Of a stretch of 64,000 nucleotides of DNA, positions 42,574 to 52,401 are shown piece by piece. The position numbers were made by a program, and so were the translations under genes. The notes beneath the pieces are model-generated. The model made no database searches. It saw only the letters and a list, made by a program, of their open reading frames with translations, and was not told the origin of the DNA. How positions within the stretch are numbered: the first letter of the stretch is position 1; each line of letters opens with the position of its first letter. The stretch is from Cellulomonas sp. Root930 (GTDB lineage Bacteria > Actinomycetota > Actinomycetes > Actinomycetales > Cellulomonadaceae), in contig LMJI01000001.1 of assembly GCA_001429255.1 (NCBI GenBank), positions 1,653,256 to 1,717,255 of the forward strand, in the 5' to 3' direction.

Positions 42574-43851
42574 TCAGACGGCTGCCGGCAGGGGTTCTGT
42601 CCTCGGTTCCGGCGCGGGAAGCTGGAGCTCGGCGACCATGCGCTGGCGGACCACCGCGATCGGGTAGCCGACCGCCGCGACGCAGACGACGGTCGCGCCG
42701 AGGAACACCGCGGGCAGTCCCCACTGCTCGGCCACCAGCCCGCCGAGCAGCGCGCCGAGCGGCATGAGCCCGTACCCGAGCGTCCGGCTGGCGCCGCCCA
42801 CCCGGCCGAGCATGCCCGGCGCGACCATCCGCTGGCGCATCGACTGCGAGATCACGTTGCCGTTGGTGTTGAGGAAACCGAGGAAGAACAGGGAGACCGC
42901 GATGGCGGGCACCGTGGGCACGAGCACCGGGACCAGCATGAGCAGCGCGTCGATGGTCCAGCAGCCCAGCAGGAGCCGGACCTCGGGGATGCGCCGGCCC
43001 AGCGGCTCGGCGGCGAACGAGCCGAGCACCGCGCCGACCGCGAGCACGGCGATCACCAGCGGGTAGTGCGCGGGCTCGAGCCCGACGCGCGAGCCGGGGC
43101 CCACCATCCAGAGCACGAACACGGCGAAGTAGCCGGTGCTGGCCATGTTCATCACGCTGCCGGCCACCAGGAGCGGCCGGAGCACGGGGTGCCGGACCAG
43201 GAACCCGACACCCTCGCGCACCTCGGCGAGCGCGGAGCGCTTCTCGGTCGCAGCGTGCTTGTACGTCCCGGGGATCCGGGTGGCGATGAGCAGCAGGGCG
43301 AGCACACCGAGCCCGGCGGGGACGCCGAACACCCAGCCCGCGCCGAGCGCGAGCATCCCGCCCGCGATCGGGCCGCCGACGAACGTGGACATGACCTGCT
43401 GGGCGGCCAGCGTGCGACCGTTCGCGGCCTCCAGCCGGGACCGCGGCACGATGTCGGGGACCAGCGCGGACCCGGCGAGGTCGACGAACACGTCGGTCAC
43501 GCCGTAGAGCAGCACGATCACGGCGAGCGCGGCGATCGTCATGTGCCCGGTGGCCACCAGCCACACGGCCACCCCGAGGAGCAGGGCGCGGGCGGCCAGG
43601 CCGACCACCTGGGTGTACTTGCGGTCGCGGCGGTCGACGACCACGCCGGCGGCCAGCCCGAGCACGAGCCAGGGGAGCCAGGCCGCCGCGGTGAGCAGTG
43701 CGATCTGGCTGGGGGAGCGCGTGAGCGTGAGGGCGTACAGGGGCACGCCGGTCTGCACGATGCCGTCGCCCAGGTTCGCCAGACCGGTCGCGGTCAGGTG
43801 GGCGGTGAACCGGCGGCCGAGGGGCTCGCGCGTGGCGACCTGCTCGCTCAT
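42574..43851 (-). CDS. MFS transporter
   Basis: Major facilitator family exporter of 425 residues with 12 hydrophobic segments. Loop motifs AGVVVDRRDRKYTQ (motif A, loop 2-3) and RRIPEVRLLLG (loop 8-9) are clear; the sequence resembles the MFS_3/enterobactin-exporter-like group of small-molecule efflux proteins. The ATG has AGGAG 5 nt upstream. It is divergent from an ArsR regulator (75 bp), whose repeat operators lie in between, so it is probably derepressed by a drug-like or metal ligand. Substrate unknown. Confidence 0.92.
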   Translation of the reverse strand: MSEQVATREPLGRRFTAHLTATGLANLGDGIVQTGVPLYALTLTRSPSQIALLTAAAWLPWLVLGLAAGVVVDRRDRKYTQVVGLAARALLLGVAVWLVATGHMTIAALAVIVLLYGVTDVFVDLAGSALVPDIVPRSRLEAANGRTLAAQQVMSTFVGGPIAGGMLALGAGWVFGVPAGLGVLALLLIATRIPGTYKHAATEKRSALAEVREGVGFLVRHPVLRPLLVAGSVMNMASTGYFAVFVLWMVGPGSRVGLEPAHYPLVIAVLAVGAVLGSFAAEPLGRRIPEVRLLLGCWTIDALLMLVPVLVPTVPAIAVSLFFLGFLNTNGNVISQSMRQRMVAPGMLGRVGGASRTLGYGLMPLGALLGGLVAEQWGLPAVFLGATVVCVAAVGYPIAVVRQRMVAELQLPAPEPRTEPLPAAV

Positions 43852-43882
43852 GGGGACTCCTGCGACGGGACGGTAGGATCGA

Positions 43883-43927
43883 AGAGAATTCTCTGCAAAG
43901 ACAACTCTGCAAAGGTATCTCTGCGAA
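43883..43927. promoter_or_regulatory. Operator region with one palindrome and three 14-bp-spaced direct repeats
   Basis: AGAGAATTCTCT (43883-43894) is a perfect 12-bp palindrome. Overlapping it, CTCTGCAAAG starts at 43891 and 43905, and CTCTGCGAA at 43919, giving a strict 14-bp period; the third copy runs into the ArsR start codon. The region must contain both divergent promoters, so the ArsR protein is the likely binder. Confidence 0.7.
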
Positions 43928-44529
43928 TGAGCGAGAGCAAGCCCCTCCCGTTCCGAGCCCGTGCCATCGGGCCGGAGGAGCTCAAGGCGTTGGCGCACCC
44001 GCTGCGGATGGCGATGTACGACTACCTGTCCGAGCACGGGTCGGCGACCGCCAGCCAACTCGGCCGCCGCCTCGGGGAGAGCAGCGGCCAGACCAGCTAC
44101 CACCTGCGCCAGCTGGAGAAGCACGGCTTCGTCGAGGACGACCCGGCGCACGAGCGGGGGCGCGACCGGTGGTGGCGCGCGGTCGGGTACAGCGTCGACG
44201 GGCGGGACATGCTGCGCGACCCCCGGACCGCCGAGGCGGCCAACGCGCTGCTGCAGGGGGTCGTCGCCGAGCGCGCGCAGGTGCTGAGCCGGTGGATGCT
44301 CACGGGCGACACCCCGGAGTGGGAGGAGGCGGCGCTCAACGACCGGACGACCGCGGACCTCACCCTCGAGGAGCTGCAGGACGTCGTCGTCGCGGTGCAG
44401 GAGATCATCGACGACGTGGTCAAGAGCGCCAAGGAGCGCAAGGCGGCGGGCGACGTCGAGGGCCGCCGGCGCGTGCGGATCTACTTCGACGCCCTGCCGC
44501 TGCCCCGCGAGGACGATTCGCGCCCCTGA
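43927..44529 (+). CDS. ArsR family (winged-helix) transcriptional regulator
   Basis: Predicted repressor of 200 residues: the winged helix (about 15-90) starts ELKALAHPLRMAMYDYLSEHG with the recognition segment GESSGQTSYHLRQLEKHGFV, followed by a helical C-terminal domain of about 100 residues without metal-binding Cys, unlike classical ArsR/SmtB sensors. The C-terminal LTLEELQDVVVAVQEIIDDVV may dimerise or bind an organic ligand. The start has no Shine-Dalgarno but lies a few nt from TATCTC. It is divergent from the MFS exporter and should control it together with itself. Confidence 0.9.
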   Translation: MSESKPLPFRARAIGPEELKALAHPLRMAMYDYLSEHGSATASQLGRRLGESSGQTSYHLRQLEKHGFVEDDPAHERGRDRWWRAVGYSVDGRDMLRDPRTAEAANALLQGVVAERAQVLSRWMLTGDTPEWEEAALNDRTTADLTLEELQDVVVAVQEIIDDVVKSAKERKAAGDVEGRRRVRIYFDALPLPREDDSRP

Positions 44530-44634
44530 GTTGTGCAGATCGTAAGAACCGCGGTTGTTCCGGGCCGTGGGTGATGGAATCCGCGCGCGGAGAGGTCCAC
44601 CGTGGAAGGACCTGGTCCCTTCACGGAGGTCGTC

Positions 44635-46524
44635 ATGACGCTCGTCGAGCCGCATCCGTTCGAGTACCCGTTCGACCTGACGCCCGTCCGTGTTCCCGCT
44701 GCGCCGGGAGGGCAGCGGCACAGCGCGCTGCAGTCGTGGGTCGGCGCGGTCGCGGCGCTCACCGAGCCCGACGAGGTCGTCTGGGTGGACGGGTCCGCCG
44801 CGCAGGCGTCGGCGCTGGTCGAGGACATGGTCGAGGCGGGCACGCTGATCCGGCTGAACGAGGAGCTGCGGCCCGGCTCCTACCTGGCGCGCTCCGACCC
44901 GTCCGACGTCGCCCGCGTCGAGGACCGCACGTTCATCTGCTCGGAGGACCCGGACGACGCCGGCCCGACGAACCACTGGCGCGAGCCGCACGTCATGCGT
45001 GCCGAGCTGGCCGGGGTGTTCGCCGGGTCGATGCGCGGACGGACCATGTACGTCGTCCCGTTCTCGATGGGTCCGCTGGGCGGGCCGATCTCACAGCTGG
45101 GCGTCCAGGTGACCGACTCGCCGTACGTCGTGGTGAGCATGCGGATCATGACGCGGGTGGGCACCCCGGTGCTGGAGCTGCTGGGGACCGACGGCGGCTT
45201 CGTCCCCGCGGTGCACTCGGTCGGTGCGCCCCTCGGGCCGCACGAGGACGACGTCCCGTGGCCGTGCAGCCCGACGAAGTACATCGCCCACTTCCCCGAG
45301 ACCCGCGAGATCTGGTCGTTCGGGTCCGGCTACGGCGGGAATGCGCTCCTGGGCAAGAAGTGCTTCGCCCTGCGCATCGCGTCCGTCATGGCACGCGACG
45401 AGGGCTGGCTCGCCGAGCACATGCTCGTCCTGCGCGTGACGTCGCCGACCGGCCGGGTGTCGCACGTCGCCGCCGCGTTCCCGTCGGCCTGCGGCAAGAC
45501 GAACCTGGCGATGCTCCAGCCGACGATCCCGGGCTGGACGGTCGAGACCATCGGCGACGACATCGCGTGGCTGCGACCCGGCGGACCCGGCACGGACGGT
45601 CGGCTGCGCGCGATCAACCCCGAGGCCGGCTTCTTCGGCGTCGCCCCCGGCACGGGCGTGCGCACCAACCCAGCCGCCATCGCGACCCTGACGCACGACG
45701 TGATCTTCACCAACGTCGCCCTCACCGACGAGGGCGACGTCTGGTGGGAGGGCCTGACCGACACCCCGCCCGACCACCTCACCGACTGGCGGGGCCGCGA
45801 CTGGACCCCGGCGTCCGACGAGCCGGCCGCCCACCCGAACAGCCGGTTCACGGTCGCCGCCGACCAGTGCCCGACCATCGCGGACTCCTGGGACTCGCCC
45901 GAGGGCGTGCCAGTCGACGCGATCTGGTTCGGCGGACGGCGGGCCACGAACGTGCCGCTGGTCGCGCAGGCGCGGGACTGGTCGCACGGGGTGTTCCTGG
46001 GCGCGACGATCGCGCCCGAGCAGACCGCCGCCGCCGAGGGCCCCGTCGGGACGCTGCGTCGCGACCCCTTCGCCATGCTCCCGTTCTGCGGCTACAACAT
46101 GGCCGACCACTGGGGGCACTGGCTCCGGCTCGGTGCGCAGCTCTCGGCCCGCGGGATCCCGCTGCCGGCGATCTTCGGCGTCAACTGGTTCCGCAAGGGC
46201 GCGGACGGGTCCTACCTGTGGCCCGGGTTCGGTCAGAACGCGCGGGTGCTGGCCTGGGCGCTGGAGCGGCTCGACGGGTCGGTGGAGGGGACCGACTCGC
46301 CGATCGGCATCCTGCCCGGGGAGGGTGAGCTGGACCTGGACGGGCTGGACCTGCCGGACGGTGCGCTGGAGCAGCTGCTCGAGGTCGACCCGGTGGCGTG
46401 GCTCGCGGAGTGCGACCTGACCGAGGAGTTCTTCGCGCAGTTCGGCGGCCGGCTCCCGGTGGCGATGCTCGACGAGCTCGACGGTCTCCGGGCGCGCCTG
46501 CGGTCCGCGGAGGCCGCCGGGTAG
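44635..46524 (+). CDS. pckG: Phosphoenolpyruvate carboxykinase (GTP)
   Basis: Interconverts oxaloacetate and PEP with GTP/GDP for gluconeogenesis and anaplerosis; cytoplasmic, 629 residues. The P-loop/catalytic cysteine motif [12 protein letters not shown], the metal region [24 protein letters not shown] and [10 protein letters not shown] are family signatures. ATG 44635 is chosen for GGAGG at 5 nt spacing; a GTG 33 nt upstream has no such site. The 105-bp region upstream holds the promoter but no clear regulator site. Catabolism of imported sugars to pyruvate and the presence of pckG fit gluconeogenic growth on other litter acids. Confidence 0.96.
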   Translation: MTLVEPHPFEYPFDLTPVRVPAAPGGQRHSALQSWVGAVAALTEPDEVVWVDGSAAQASALVEDMVEAGTLIRLNEELRPGSYLARSDPSDVARVEDRTFICSEDPDDAGPTNHWREPHVMRAELAGVFAGSMRGRTMYVVPFSMGPLGGPISQLGVQVTDSPYVVVSMRIMTRVGTPVLELLGTDGGFVPAVHSVGAPLGPHEDDVPWPCSPTKYIAHFPETREIWSFGSGYGGNALLGKKCFALRIASVMARDEGWLAEHMLVLRVTSPTGRVSHVAAAFPSACGKTNLAMLQPTIPGWTVETIGDDIAWLRPGGPGTDGRLRAINPEAGFFGVAPGTGVRTNPAAIATLTHDVIFTNVALTDEGDVWWEGLTDTPPDHLTDWRGRDWTPASDEPAAHPNSRFTVAADQCPTIADSWDSPEGVPVDAIWFGGRRATNVPLVAQARDWSHGVFLGATIAPEQTAAAEGPVGTLRRDPFAMLPFCGYNMADHWGHWLRLGAQLSARGIPLPAIFGVNWFRKGADGSYLWPGFGQNARVLAWALERLDGSVEGTDSPIGILPGEGELDLDGLDLPDGALEQLLEVDPVAWLAECDLTEEFFAQFGGRLPVAMLDELDGLRARLRSAEAAG

Positions 46525-46535
46525 GCTCCCGGCAC

Positions 46536-47840
46536 GTGAAGATCCTCGTCGTCGGCACCGGTGCCCGTGAGCACGCCCTCGTCCGCGCGCTCTCCGTCGA
46601 CCCGGCGGTGACCGCGCTGCACGCGGCCCCGGGGAACCCCGGCATCGGGACGCTCGCCACGCTGCACGCGGTGGACCAGCTGGACGGTGCCGCGGTCGCG
46701 GCGCTCGCGACGTCGCTGAGCGCGGACCTCGTCGTCGTCGGACCCGAGGCGCCGCTCGTGGCGGGCGTCGCGGACTCCGTACGGGCGGTCGGGATCCCCG
46801 TGTTCGGTCCGTCCGCGGCCGGTGCGCAGCTCGAGGGGTCCAAGGCGTTCGCCAAGGAGGTCATGGCCGCCGCCGGGGTGCCCACGGCCGAGCCGCGCGT
46901 CGCGACCACGATCGAGGAGGCCGCCGCGGGCCTCGACGCCTTCGGTGCCCCGTACGTGGTCAAGGACGACGGGCTGGCGGCGGGCAAGGGTGTCGTCGTC
47001 ACCGACGACCGCGCCGAGGCGCTGGCGCACGCGGCCGCGTGCCTGGCCAAGCCCGGCGGCCGGATCGTCGTCGAGGACTACCTGGACGGCCCGGAGATCT
47101 CGCTCTTCGTCCTGTCGGACGGCGCTGACGTGGTGCCGCTGGTGCCCGCCCAGGACTTCAAGCGCGCGCACGACGGCGACGAGGGGCCCAACACCGGCGG
47201 CATGGGCGCGTACTCGCCGCTGCCGTGGGCGCCCGCGGACCTGGTCGACGAGGTGGTCGAGCGCGTCGCGCGCCCGACGGTCGCCGAGATGGCCCGGCGC
47301 GGGACACCGTTCTCCGGCGTCCTGTACGTGGGCCTGGCGCTCACCTCGACGGGCCTGAAGGTCGTGGAGTTCAACGCCCGGTTCGGGGACCCCGAGACGC
47401 AGGTCGTCCTGGCCCGGCTGGAGACGCCGCTCGCGGGTGTGCTGCTCGCCAGCGCGACCGGCACGCTCGGTGCGCTGCCCCCGCTGCGGTGGCGCGACGA
47501 CGCGGCCGTGACCGTGGTGATCGCGTCCGGCGGGTACCCGGGCACCGTCCGCACGGGCGACCCGATCACCGGGATCGAGGCCGCCGAGGCACTGCCCGGG
47601 GTGCACGTCCTGCACGCGGGCACCGCCCTGCAGCTCAACGCCCCCGGCGACGACGACGACGCGATCGACGGCTCGCACCTGGTCGCCGCGGGGGGTCGCG
47701 TGCTCTCCGTCGTCGGCGTCGGCCGAGACCTGGCTGCCGCGCGCGCCGCGGCCTACGCCGGCGTCGAGCGGATCGAGCTGCCGTTCTCGCACCACCGCTC
47801 GGACATCGCGGCCGCGGTGGCAGGCGCCCCGCTGGTCTAG
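46536..47840 (+). CDS. purD: Phosphoribosylamine-glycine ligase (GAR synthetase)
   Basis: Second step of purine synthesis: PRA, glycine and ATP to GAR; ATP-grasp enzyme, 434 residues. N-terminal [15 protein letters not shown], the ATP-grasp loop [27 protein letters not shown] and [16 protein letters not shown] are all present. The GTG start has TAGGCT 8 nt upstream (46522-46527), overlapping the pckG stop, so it is probably leaderless with its own promoter. It is followed by a small hypothetical gene and purC. Confidence 0.96.
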   Translation: MKILVVGTGAREHALVRALSVDPAVTALHAAPGNPGIGTLATLHAVDQLDGAAVAALATSLSADLVVVGPEAPLVAGVADSVRAVGIPVFGPSAAGAQLEGSKAFAKEVMAAAGVPTAEPRVATTIEEAAAGLDAFGAPYVVKDDGLAAGKGVVVTDDRAEALAHAAACLAKPGGRIVVEDYLDGPEISLFVLSDGADVVPLVPAQDFKRAHDGDEGPNTGGMGAYSPLPWAPADLVDEVVERVARPTVAEMARRGTPFSGVLYVGLALTSTGLKVVEFNARFGDPETQVVLARLETPLAGVLLASATGTLGALPPLRWRDDAAVTVVIASGGYPGTVRTGDPITGIEAAEALPGVHVLHAGTALQLNAPGDDDDAIDGSHLVAAGGRVLSVVGVGRDLAAARAAAYAGVERIELPFSHHRSDIAAAVAGAPLV

Positions 47841-47849
47841 GTTCGCGGG

Positions 47850-48260
47850 ATGGGCAGCACCGAGAAGTTCGTGTACGGCGGCGGCGAGTGGGGCGGGGAC
47901 GCCTCGGTGACACCGAGCCTGAGCATCACGGTCCAGGACGGGGACATCGCGACGGTCGACTACCGGCCAGCGCCGGACGGGCTCGGCCGGTTCTACCTGG
48001 GCTTCCAGCCGCGGGACTACTTCGACGACCCGGCGGAGAGCGACCCGGTGGACCTCGGGGCGGAGGCGGAGGCCTTCGCTGAGTGGGCGCTGCTGGTCGG
48101 GGCGGTCGACGTCGAGGCCAAGCACGTCCGACGGCTCCTGGCCGCCGAGCACGTGGACGAGCCCGAGGACACGTTCGTCGAGGAGACCGTGGAGCGGCTG
48201 GTGCGGCTGGTCGGGCTGCCCATCCCCGACGGGCTCGAGGGCGGAGACGATCTCGTCTGA
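47850..48260 (+). CDS. Small conserved-looking hypothetical between purD and purC
   Basis: A 136-residue acidic soluble protein without known motifs: N-terminal KFVYGGGEWGGD, central VDYRPAPDGLGRFYLGFQP and an acidic helical C-terminal half. TAGGTT stands 6 nt before the ATG, overlapping the purD stop, as for a leaderless gene. It sits 9 bp after purD and 28 bp before purC and would be expressed with them. No function is assigned; its position suggests only co-expression with purine genes. Confidence 0.72.
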   Translation: MGSTEKFVYGGGEWGGDASVTPSLSITVQDGDIATVDYRPAPDGLGRFYLGFQPRDYFDDPAESDPVDLGAEAEAFAEWALLVGAVDVEAKHVRRLLAAEHVDEPEDTFVEETVERLVRLVGLPIPDGLEGGDDLV

Positions 48261-48288
48261 CGGCGCGCGGACCTGCACACTAGGGCCC

Positions 48289-49194
48289 GTGACTGCGACG
48301 ACCCCGGACCTGCCCGGCTGGACCCACACCTACTCCGGCAAGGTCCGGGACCTCTACGTGCCCGACGGGTCCGCGCTGACGGCGGCGCTCGGGGACGTGG
48401 TGCTGGTGGTCGCGAGCGACCGGGTGTCCGCGTTCGACCACGTGCTCAGCCCGGGGATCCCCGGCAAGGGCATCGTCCTGACGCAGCTGAGCCTGTGGTG
48501 GTTCGAGCAGCTCGCCGACCTGGTGCCCAACCACGTGGTGTCGACCGACGTGCCCGAGGCGGTCGCCGGCCGCGCGATGGTGTGCCGACGCCTGGAGATG
48601 TTCCCCGTGGAGTGCGTCGCGCGCGGGTACCTCACCGGCTCGGGTCTGGCGGAGTACCGGGTGTCGCGGTCGGTGACCGGCATCGCGCTGCCCGAGGGGC
48701 TGGTGGACGGCTCGCGCCTGCCGCAGCCGATCTTCACGCCCGCGACGAAGGCGGAGCTGGGGGAGCACGACGAGAACGTGCCGTTCGAGGCCGTGGTGGA
48801 GCAGGTCGGTGCCGAGGCGGCCGCGGCGCTGCGGTCGCTCACGCTCGCGGTCTACGGGCGCGCCGAGGCGATCGCGCGCGAGCACGGCGTGATCCTGGCC
48901 GACACCAAGCTCGAGTTCGGCACCGACCCCACGACCGGCGCGATCACGCTCGGCGACGAGGTGCTCACGCCCGACTCGTCGCGGTTCTGGCCCGCCGACC
49001 TGTGGCACCCCGGCCGCGCGCAGGCCAGCTTCGACAAGCAGTTCGTCCGCGACTGGCTCACGTCGGCCGCGTCGGGGTGGGACCGCGAATCGGACGCCGC
49101 GCCGCCGCCGCTGCCCGCGGACGTGGTCGAGCGCACCCGCGACCGGTACCTCGAGGCGTACGAGCGGCTGACGGGGACGTCCCTGTCGGTGTGA
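48289..49194 (+). CDS. purC: Phosphoribosylaminoimidazole-succinocarboxamide synthase
   Basis: Condenses CAIR with aspartate using ATP in purine synthesis; 301 residues, the longer actinobacterial type. Motifs: YSGKVRDLY (ATP loop), ASDRVSAFDHVL, ECVARGYLTGSG, DTKLEFG and DSSRFWPA. The GTG start lies 28 bp after the small hypothetical gene; CACACT 7 nt upstream may be a -10. With purD here and purS-purQ at 60.2 kb, the purine pathway is scattered over the window. Confidence 0.96.
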   Translation: MTATTPDLPGWTHTYSGKVRDLYVPDGSALTAALGDVVLVVASDRVSAFDHVLSPGIPGKGIVLTQLSLWWFEQLADLVPNHVVSTDVPEAVAGRAMVCRRLEMFPVECVARGYLTGSGLAEYRVSRSVTGIALPEGLVDGSRLPQPIFTPATKAELGEHDENVPFEAVVEQVGAEAAAALRSLTLAVYGRAEAIAREHGVILADTKLEFGTDPTTGAITLGDEVLTPDSSRFWPADLWHPGRAQASFDKQFVRDWLTSAASGWDRESDAAPPPLPADVVERTRDRYLEAYERLTGTSLSV

Positions 49195-49232
49195 GGTTCC
49201 CGACACCCTCGTCGCGGATCGGCACGGATCTA

Positions 49233-49251
49233 TGAGGTTAGGCTTGCCTCA
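49233..49251. promoter_or_regulatory. DtxR/IdeR-type iron box before the siderophore ABC operon
   Basis: TGAGGTTAGGCTTGCCTCA matches 15 of 19 positions of the DtxR/IdeR consensus TTAGGTTAGGCTAACCTAA and is itself a good inverted repeat. It lies 33 bp upstream of the binding-protein start, where Fe-loaded repressor would block transcription under iron sufficiency. Confidence 0.85.
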
Positions 49252-49284
49252 TTAGCTCGACCTCGATCCGATGGGAGCACCACC

Positions 49285-50322
49285 GTGCGCATCGCGCGCC
49301 TCTCGGCCCTGGTGGCCACCGCGACGGCCGTCGCCCTCACCCTCGCGGCGTGCGGCGGGGCGTCCGACGACGCCTCCGGCGACACCTCCGCCGAGCCCAC
49401 GTCCGACGCGCTCTTCCCCGTGTCGATCGACTCGGCGCTCGGCACCGCGGAGATCGCCGCGAAGCCGGAGCGCGTGGTGACGCTCGGCTGGGGTGCCGCG
49501 GACATCGCGTTCTCGCTGGGCACCACGCCGGTCGGGATCGAGTCGGACACCTGGGGCGGCGACGCCGAGGGCTACCAGCCGTGGTTCCGGCAGGCCGTCG
49601 AGGCGTCCGGCGACGAGCTGCCGACGACCATCGCGATGTACCCCGAGCTCGACATCGACGCGGTCGTCGCGCTCGAGCCCGACCTGGTGCTGGCCCCGCA
49701 GTCGGGACTCGACCAGGCGACGTTCGACCAGCTGTCCGCGCTGGTGCCCGTGGTCGCGTACCCCGGCGAGCCGTGGCAGACCTCGCTCGAGGACCAGGTG
49801 ACCATCGCCGCCGACGCGCTGGGCGTGCCGGAGAAGGCGCAGCCGCTGCTGGACGAGCGTCAGGCCGCGATCGACGAGGCCGCCGCCGACAACCCCGAGC
49901 TCGCCGGGAAGACGTTCGCCTACGTGTACGGCGGGGACCAGCCCGGCGCCCTGTCGGTCTACCTGCCCGGTGACCCGCGCGTCGAGCTCCTCACCGGTCT
50001 CGGCCTCGAGCTGGCGCCGTCCGTCTCGACGCTGACCTCGTCGCCCGGCACGTTCGTCGCGACCCTCGGGCTCGAGAACGCCGACCAGCTGAACGACGCG
50101 GACCTGCTGTTCACGTGGTTCAACAGCGCGGAGGAGCAGGCGTCGACCGAGGCGCAGCCGCTCTGGGCGCAGATCCCCGCGTTCGCGTCCGGCGCCTACG
50201 TGCCGATGCTCGACACGAAGCTGGGCATGGCCGTCTCGGTGGCCACGCCGCTGAGCGTGCCGTGGGCGCTCGACGAGTACCTGCCGCTCATCACCGCGGG
50301 TGCGGAGAAGGCGCAGGCCTGA
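49285..50322 (+). CDS. Iron-siderophore ABC transporter substrate-binding lipoprotein
   Basis: Predicted FepB/FhuD-type binding protein of 345 residues. The signal peptide ends in the lipobox LAAC with Cys23; the mature part has the two-lobe helical-backbone fold (KPERVVTLGWGAADIAFSLG, DIDAVVALEPDLVLAP, ADLLFTWFN). The GTG start has GGGAG about 8 nt upstream. An iron box lies in the promoter, so it should be iron-repressed. Together with two FecCD permeases and an ATPase it forms a complete importer; the siderophore is not predictable and no biosynthesis genes are near. Confidence 0.94.
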   Translation: MRIARLSALVATATAVALTLAACGGASDDASGDTSAEPTSDALFPVSIDSALGTAEIAAKPERVVTLGWGAADIAFSLGTTPVGIESDTWGGDAEGYQPWFRQAVEASGDELPTTIAMYPELDIDAVVALEPDLVLAPQSGLDQATFDQLSALVPVVAYPGEPWQTSLEDQVTIAADALGVPEKAQPLLDERQAAIDEAAADNPELAGKTFAYVYGGDQPGALSVYLPGDPRVELLTGLGLELAPSVSTLTSSPGTFVATLGLENADQLNDADLLFTWFNSAEEQASTEAQPLWAQIPAFASGAYVPMLDTKLGMAVSVATPLSVPWALDEYLPLITAGAEKAQA

Positions 50323-50341
50323 CCCTCCGTACCGTGCACCC

Positions 50342-51376
50342 ATGAGCACCACCGTCGCGCGAGCCCCGCATGCCACCCGCGTGCGGGGCTCGCGCGCGCT
50401 CGTGCTCGGACTCGGGCTGGTCGCCGCGGTGCTCCTGCTCGTCCTGGTGGTGAGCCTGAGCATCGCCGTCGGGGCCAAGCCGGTACCGCTCGGCGACGTG
50501 TGGTCGGCGTGGCGCACCCCCGACGACTCGTTCGTCTCCACCGTCGTCGCCTCCCGGATCCCGCGCACGCAGCTCGGTCTGCTCGTCGGGGCCGCGCTGG
50601 CCGTCGCGGGCGTGGTGATCCAGGGCCTCACGCGCAACCCGCTGGGCGACCCGGGCCTGCTCGGTGTCAACGCGGGCGCGTCGGCGTCCCTGGTGATCAC
50701 GGCCGCGGTGCTCGGCGGCGCCGCCGGCCGGTCGGTCTGGGCCGCGGTGCCCGGGGCGCTGTTCGCGGCGTTCGCCGTCTACCTGATCGGCACCGGCGGA
50801 CGCCGCGCGACGCCCGTCCGGCTCGTGCTGGCGGGCGCTGCGGTGTCCGCCGTGCTGGTGGCCGTCGTCGAGGGGATCACGCTCGCCAACCCCGAGGTGT
50901 TCGACACGTACCGGTTCTGGGTGGTCGGGTCCCTCGCCGGGCGGCCGCCGTCCACGGTCGGCGCCGTGCTGCCCTTCGTGGTGGGGGGGCTCGTCCTGTG
51001 CCTGCTGCTCGCCCGTCCGCTGAACGCGCTCGCGCTCGGCGACGAGGCGGCGACCTCCCTCGGGCTGCGTGCCGGACGCACCCGCCTGCTCGGGGCCGCG
51101 GGCGCCACGGTCCTGTGTGCCGCGGCGGTCGCCGCGGTCGGGCCGATCGCGTTCGTCGGGCTCGCCGTCCCGCACGTCGTCCGAGGGTTCACCGGCTCGG
51201 ACCACCGCTGGCTCCTGCCGTACTGCCTGCTGCTCGGCCCGGTGCTGCTGCTCGCCGCCGACGTCCTCGGTCGGGTGCTGGCGCGGCCCGGCGAGCTGCC
51301 GGTCGGCGCGGTGACCGCGTTCGTCGGGGCGCCGTTCCTCATCGCGGCGGTGCGCCGGGGAAGGGTCGGGCTGTGA
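50342..51376 (+). CDS. FecCD-type siderophore ABC permease 1
   Basis: Integral membrane permease of 344 residues with 9-10 hydrophobic helices; FecCD motifs ASRIPRTQLGLLVGAALAVAGVVIQGLTRNPLGDPGLLGVNAGAS (in parts), GPIAFVGLAVPHVVR and the C-terminal FVGAPFLIAAVRR. A second promoter is possible: TACCGT stands 6 nt upstream of the ATG. Its stop overlaps the GTG of permease 2 (GTGA). It forms the channel with permease 2 for a ferric siderophore. Confidence 0.94.
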   Translation: MSTTVARAPHATRVRGSRALVLGLGLVAAVLLLVLVVSLSIAVGAKPVPLGDVWSAWRTPDDSFVSTVVASRIPRTQLGLLVGAALAVAGVVIQGLTRNPLGDPGLLGVNAGASASLVITAAVLGGAAGRSVWAAVPGALFAAFAVYLIGTGGRRATPVRLVLAGAAVSAVLVAVVEGITLANPEVFDTYRFWVVGSLAGRPPSTVGAVLPFVVGGLVLCLLLARPLNALALGDEAATSLGLRAGRTRLLGAAGATVLCAAAVAAVGPIAFVGLAVPHVVRGFTGSDHRWLLPYCLLLGPVLLLAADVLGRVLARPGELPVGAVTAFVGAPFLIAAVRRGRVGL

Positions 51377-52401
51377 CCGCCGTCCTGACCCTCGGGCCCG
51401 CCGTCACCGTCCGCTGGCACCGCCGCCCGGTCGTCGTCTGCGTGGCCGCGCTCGTGCTCGTGCTGGTCACCGCCCTGGTCACCCTGGCGGCCGGTCAGCT
51501 CGGCATCCCGCTCGCGGAGCTGCCGTCGGTCGTCGCCGGCCACGGCTCCCGCACGCAGGAGTGGGTGCTCTGGACCAACCGCCTGCCGCGGTTGCTCGTC
51601 GGCGCCGCGGCCGGGGCGGCGTTCGCGGTCTCCGGGGCGATGTTCCAGTCCGTCACGCGCAACCCGCTGGGCAGCCCCGACATCATCGGGCTCGGCGCCG
51701 GCGCGGCCGCGGGTGCGGCGGCCGCGGGGCTCGTGTGGCCGGGCGCGCTGCCGGTGCCCGTCGGGGCGCTCATCGGTGCGGGGGTCGCGATCGGCGGGGT
51801 CTACCTCGGCTCGGGTGCGGGGTTCCGCGCACCGCTGCGGATGGTGGTCGTCGGCATCGCGGTCGGGGCCATGTCGCTGGCGTTCGTGCAGCTGGCGCTC
51901 GCCCGGGCCACCCGCGAGGACGCGCAGGTGCTCGCCGCGTACCTCAACGGCAGCCTCGCGTCCCGGTCCTGGTCGGACGTGATCCTCATCGTCGGCGCGC
52001 TGGTGGTCCTGCTGCCCGCGGCGCTCGTGCTCACCCGGCCGATGCAGCTGGTCGAGATGGGTGACGAGGTGGCGGTCGCGGTCGGGGTGCAGGCGGACCG
52101 GGTGCGCACGTGGGCGGTGGTGGTCGGCGTGGTCCTGACGGCCGCGGCGGTGACCGTGAGCGGGCCGATCGCGTTCGTCGCGCTGACCGCCCCGCAGATC
52201 GCCCGGCGGCTGACCCGGTCGACCGGACCGGGTATGGTCGCCGCCGCGTGCTGCGGGGCCGCGGTGCTGGTCGTCGCCGACCTCGTCGCCCAGTACGCCG
52301 TGCCGGGTGTCGTGTATCCCGTCGGGGTCGTCACCGCCGCGCTCGGCGGCGTGTACCTCGCGTTCCTGCTGGTCCGCGAGTGGAGGAGGAGTCCCGCGTG
52401 A
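51373..52401 (+). CDS. FecCD-type siderophore ABC permease 2
   Basis: Integral membrane permease of 342 residues, paralog of permease 1, with about ten helices. NRLPRLLVGAAAGAAFAVSGAMFQSVTRNPLGSPDIIGLGAGA (in parts) and GPIAFVALTAPQIARRL are the coupling and gate regions. It is translationally coupled on both sides: GTGA with permease 1 and GTGA with the ATPase. Works only as a heterodimer in the importer. Confidence 0.94.
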   Translation: MTAVLTLGPAVTVRWHRRPVVVCVAALVLVLVTALVTLAAGQLGIPLAELPSVVAGHGSRTQEWVLWTNRLPRLLVGAAAGAAFAVSGAMFQSVTRNPLGSPDIIGLGAGAAAGAAAAGLVWPGALPVPVGALIGAGVAIGGVYLGSGAGFRAPLRMVVVGIAVGAMSLAFVQLALARATREDAQVLAAYLNGSLASRSWSDVILIVGALVVLLPAALVLTRPMQLVEMGDEVAVAVGVQADRVRTWAVVVGVVLTAAAVTVSGPIAFVALTAPQIARRLTRSTGPGMVAAACCGAAVLVVADLVAQYAVPGVVYPVGVVTAALGGVYLAFLLVREWRRSPA

